From: Nocardia mexicana NBRC 108244
Lineage (GTDB): Bacteria > Actinomycetota > Actinomycetes > Mycobacteriales > Mycobacteriaceae
NCBI RefSeq assembly: GCF_001613165.1
Contig: NZ_BDBV01000053.1
Coordinates: 34,882 to 98,881 of the forward strand
DNA length: 64,000 nucleotides
Direction: 5' to 3'
Position numbers and translations under genes: made by a program. The notes beneath the pieces are model-generated. The model was given only the letters and a program-made list of their open reading frames with translations, was not told the DNA's origin and ran no database searches. Positions within the stretch are counted from its first letter, which is position 1. Each line of letters opens with the position of its first letter. This document shows, piece after piece, positions 62,034 through 64,000 of the stretch.

Positions 62034-62528
62034 ATGGCTTACGAACCGAGCGGTCGCACGGCACCGGAGCCGAGGTGGCTCAGCTCGGCTCAGCAGCGGG
62101 CCTGGCGCGCCTATATGGACGGCGGCCAGCGTCTGCTCGCGGAGCTGAACCGGCAACTGCAGCGCGACAGCGACCTCAGCCTGGCCGAGTACCGGATCCT
62201 GGTGCTGCTCTCGGAGGCCCAGGGCCGCTCCCTGCGCATGAGCGATCTGGCCGACGGCGTGCTGTCGTCGAGAAGCCGTCTCACACACCAGATCCGGCGC
62301 ATGGAGGAGCAGGGCATGGTGCGCCGCACCAGCGCCGAGGAGGACGGCCGGGGCGTGCGCGCCCACCTGACCGAGGAAGGCATGCGTCGCCTGCGCGCCG
62401 CCGCCCCCGGCCACGTGAACGCCGTCCGCCGCGATTTCGTGGACCTGCTCACCCCCGAACAGCTCGCGGTGATCGGCGACGTATTCGAATCCGTCGACAA
62501 GGAGATCACCGCCCGCGGGAACCGGTGA
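62034..62528 (+). CDS. MarR family transcriptional regulator
   Basis: 164 residues. Winged helix with LSLAEYRILVLLSEAQGRSLRMSDLA as helices 1-3, SRSRLTHQIRRMEEQGMV as recognition helix and EEDGRGVRAHLTEEG as wing. It follows the hydroxyacid oxidase and may regulate it. No strong operator repeat is visible in the short gap. Confidence 0.9.
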   Translation: MAYEPSGRTAPEPRWLSSAQQRAWRAYMDGGQRLLAELNRQLQRDSDLSLAEYRILVLLSEAQGRSLRMSDLADGVLSSRSRLTHQIRRMEEQGMVRRTSAEEDGRGVRAHLTEEGMRRLRAAAPGHVNAVRRDFVDLLTPEQLAVIGDVFESVDKEITARGNR

Positions 62529-62531
62529 GCG

Positions 62532-62612
62532 TCAGAGAATGAACGCCCTGAGCGCCTGAATGATCCGGTCGAACGGAATCACATCGGCAATAGCGCTTCC
62601 GAAAAGAGGCAT
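62532..62612 (-). CDS. 26-residue amphipathic micro-ORF
   Basis: ATG 62612 has ACAGGAG about 9 bases upstream. The product begins MPLFGSAIADVIPFDRIIQA and ends RAFIL: hydrophobic with few charges, a possible amphipathic helix. Its end lies 4 bases from the convergent MarR stop. No homologue is known to me; it may be a membrane-active or regulatory peptide. Confidence 0.45.
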   Translation of the reverse strand: MPLFGSAIADVIPFDRIIQALRAFIL

Positions 62613-62725
62613 CGCAGCTACTCCTGTCCGTCGGTTCGTACCCGAGTGAGCAGCAGCGATCCTGTCAGATTGTGTCCCGAATCACCCGCAACCGCGCGGC
62701 ACGCCGCGTGAGCGGTGTTCCATCA

Positions 62726-63367
62726 TCAGAATTGGTCGGTATGCAGGTGGGAGGTATCGGCGAGGCTCAGTAGCGTTCGGTTACGCCAGTAGTCATCGAG
62801 CTGGAGGTGGGTGATCGCCCCTGGCTTCGTCGCGAAGGACGCGAATCCGACCGCGTCGACCGGGATCTGCATCCATGCGGTGATGACGAACGTCAACGCG
62901 TATCCGTGAGTGACGACGATATGGTCATGATCGACGTCGGCCATCAGCTCGCGTACCGACGCTCCGACCCGAGTTGCCAGCTCACGTCGGGTCTCGGCAC
63001 CCGGGATCGGGCCGCGGTGCTCGAGCCGATCGTGGTCGGGCGCGGGAACCCGGCGCTGTGCCAGCCAGTCGTTCGGCCGCCCTTCCGCATCGCCGAAGCT
63101 GATCTCCCGAAGACGCGGGTCCCGGGCGACGGGAGCATCCAGCCTCGAGGCAATAATCTCGGCGGTTTCCGCACACCGGGCAAGGTCGGACGTCGTAATC
63201 CGAATCGCCCGCGCATTACCGCGACGGCGCCGCTCGAACTCCTCGGCAACAAGTCGCGCGTCGCGACGACCACGCGATGTCAGGCGCGAATCATGCCACC
63301 CACCAACGAGATCGCGCGCGGTGTGCTCCGCATGCGGGTGACTCACCACGTAGATGTCCTGCACCAT
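62726..63367 (-). CDS. Histidine phosphatase family protein
   Basis: 213 residues from ATG 63367, with GGGAG 4 bases upstream. The phosphoglycerate-mutase fold is seen in VSHPHAEHT (the phospho-His region, in the SHP-x-x-x-H form rather than RHG), SDLARCAETAEII, LREISFGDAEGRPNDW and VVTHGYALTF. The substrate is not predictable. It lies about 100 bases from the tRNA-Ser fragment at the window end. The upstream neighbour is element DNA. Confidence 0.85.
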   Translation of the reverse strand: MVQDIYVVSHPHAEHTARDLVGGWHDSRLTSRGRRDARLVAEEFERRRRGNARAIRITTSDLARCAETAEIIASRLDAPVARDPRLREISFGDAEGRPNDWLAQRRVPAPDHDRLEHRGPIPGAETRRELATRVGASVRELMADVDHDHIVVTHGYALTFVITAWMQIPVDAVGFASFATKPGAITHLQLDDYWRNRTLLSLADTSHLHTDQF

Positions 63368-63471
63368 TTGCTCCCGGCCGTTCGGTGGCTTCCCGAATTC
63401 ATCGTATTTTCCGAACGCGACGCGCCGGGGAACGGACCGCCGTCAGTTTGCGGTCCGCATTGGTCACTGTG

Positions 63472-63524
63472 CGGTGGGTGTGGGATTTGAACCCACGGTG
63501 GCGTGAACCACGACGGTTTTCAAG
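63472..63524 (-). tRNA. 3' half of tRNA-Ser(UGA): attachment-site remnant
   Basis: Read on the minus strand: anticodon loop CTTGAAA (UGA), part of the 3' anticodon stem (ACCGT), a variable arm (GTGG-loop-CCAC), T arm GTGGG TTCAAAT CCCAC, acceptor ACCCACC and discriminator G. The expected 5' half (acceptor GGTGGGT, D arm and 5' anticodon stem) is absent; the bases before the loop do not pair with the anticodon stem. This is the pattern left when an element integrates into the 3' half of a tRNA gene. Confidence 0.8.
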
Positions 63525-64000
63525 CTTGTCGTTCTTGACGTGTGGCTGGATCGGGCTTCGTTGGTGGCGGTGGCAGTATGCGGCTGACCTGCGCGTTCGT
63601 TAGCTGGTTTCGTTGGTGATCGTTGGGGGTGTTGTGCGCTGCTGCGGACCGACTGCGGACCAGGCGGTCAGCGCAGAAGATCAGCTTGGGAGTCAGGGGA
63701 TGAGCGAGTGATCAGGCGTCAACCGCGAAGTCCGCTTGTCAGCGAGCACTGCTTAGGAGAGCGATTCGAGCCCGGTTGCTCGGGATTGGACATCGTTGGT
63801 GACTTTGCCCTGGAGCTGCGCGAAGCTCTTTTGTTGCGTTTGGTGAGTGACGAGTTGGTGCTGCGTACCCGCTACGTACGGAGCAGGGGCCCGCCACACC
63901 TGCGGGCAGGTACGGCCGAAGATTTCAGGTGGGCAGGTGCTGGGGGAGTGGTGGTCACAGTTGCCGTTCAGAGGAGACGCCTCTTCGGACAGCCAAGTCC
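63525..64000. other. Start of a probable integrated element
   Basis: The sequence right of the tRNA fragment differs in character and contains paired CTGCGGACC repeats (near 63633-63661), a kind of sequence often found near integrase genes. No full gene is visible. The longest rightward frame starts at GTG 63708 and is open to the end of the window (about 97 codons); it has no recognisable domain. The rest of the element lies beyond the window. Confidence 0.45.

Noticed and set aside
63472..63560. Complete tRNA-Ser gene
   Set aside because: The bases where the D arm and 5' acceptor should be do not pair with the 3' half; only half a gene is present.
63708..64000. Gene starting at GTG 63708 and open to the window end
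   Set aside because: No ribosome site and no recognisable domain in about 97 codons; could be chance, so only mentioned in the region note.

Overview
The window is high-GC actinobacterial DNA carrying the mycolyl-arabinogalactan cell-wall locus. It contains the end of pks13 followed by accD4, two Emb arabinosyltransferases, aftA, dprE1/dprE2, two GtrA genes, rmlA/B/C, glfT1, glfT2, the galactan ABC exporter wzm/wzt and the proteasome activator bpa. These are genes of the order Mycobacteriales. The gene content and several accessory families (DUF6879, DUF5753 regulators, DUF5988) point to Nocardia or a close relative. This assignment is inferred from gene families and order remembered from M. 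tuberculosis Rv3777-Rv3809; no database search was made.

Layout. 1-1.8 kb: pks13 3' end and accD4 (mycolate condensation). 2.4-7.0 kb: an OmpR-type response regulator, a histidine kinase and a DUF4173 membrane protein in one leftward operon. 7.2-11.8 kb: an accessory patch with an alpha/beta hydrolase, a decayed toxin-antitoxin pair, two DUF6879 paralogues around a DUF5753 regulator, and several very small ORFs. 12.0-26.3 kb: the arabinan block, transcribed leftward as dprE1-dprE2, aftA, a GT-C-like protein, an EmbC/EmbB-type gene and an EmbA-type gene, with gtrA divergent from dprE1. 26.4-34.2 kb: mostly unrelated metabolic and regulatory genes (FMN-binding protein, molybdopterin oxidoreductase, DUF4282, a second DUF5753 regulator, MarR plus MFS exporter).

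34.3-44.6 kb: sugar-nucleotide and galactan genes: rmlC-rmlA, rmlB, a GtrA/GT2/DUF2142 set that resembles a three-part lipid-linked sugar transfer system, and glfT2. 44.6-52.4 kb: a NarL-type two-component pair, a methyltransferase, a TetR regulator with two SRPBCC genes, an SDR, a hydrolase remnant and rsgA. 52.4-57.3 kb: the operon wzm-wzt-glfT1 followed by a large Pro/Gln-rich membrane-anchored protein. 57.4-63.4 kb: bpa, a PLP-fold protein lacking the expected lysine, a quinone oxidoreductase, an FMN hydroxyacid oxidase, a MarR regulator, two tiny ORFs and a histidine phosphatase. The window ends at a 3' half of a tRNA-Ser(UGA) gene whose other half is missing, the usual scar of an integrated element lying to the right.

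How the genes work together: Rml enzymes make dTDP-rhamnose for the linker; GlfT1 and GlfT2 build galactan on the lipid carrier; Wzm/Wzt export it; DprE1/DprE2 make decaprenyl-phospho-arabinose; AftA and the Emb proteins add arabinan outside the membrane; Pks13 and AccD4 supply the mycolates that cap it. Points worth a second look include a cluster of four DnaA-box-like sites between aftA and the GT-C gene, a dispersed palindromic repeat that has also entered an emb coding sequence in frame, and the protein downstream of glfT1.
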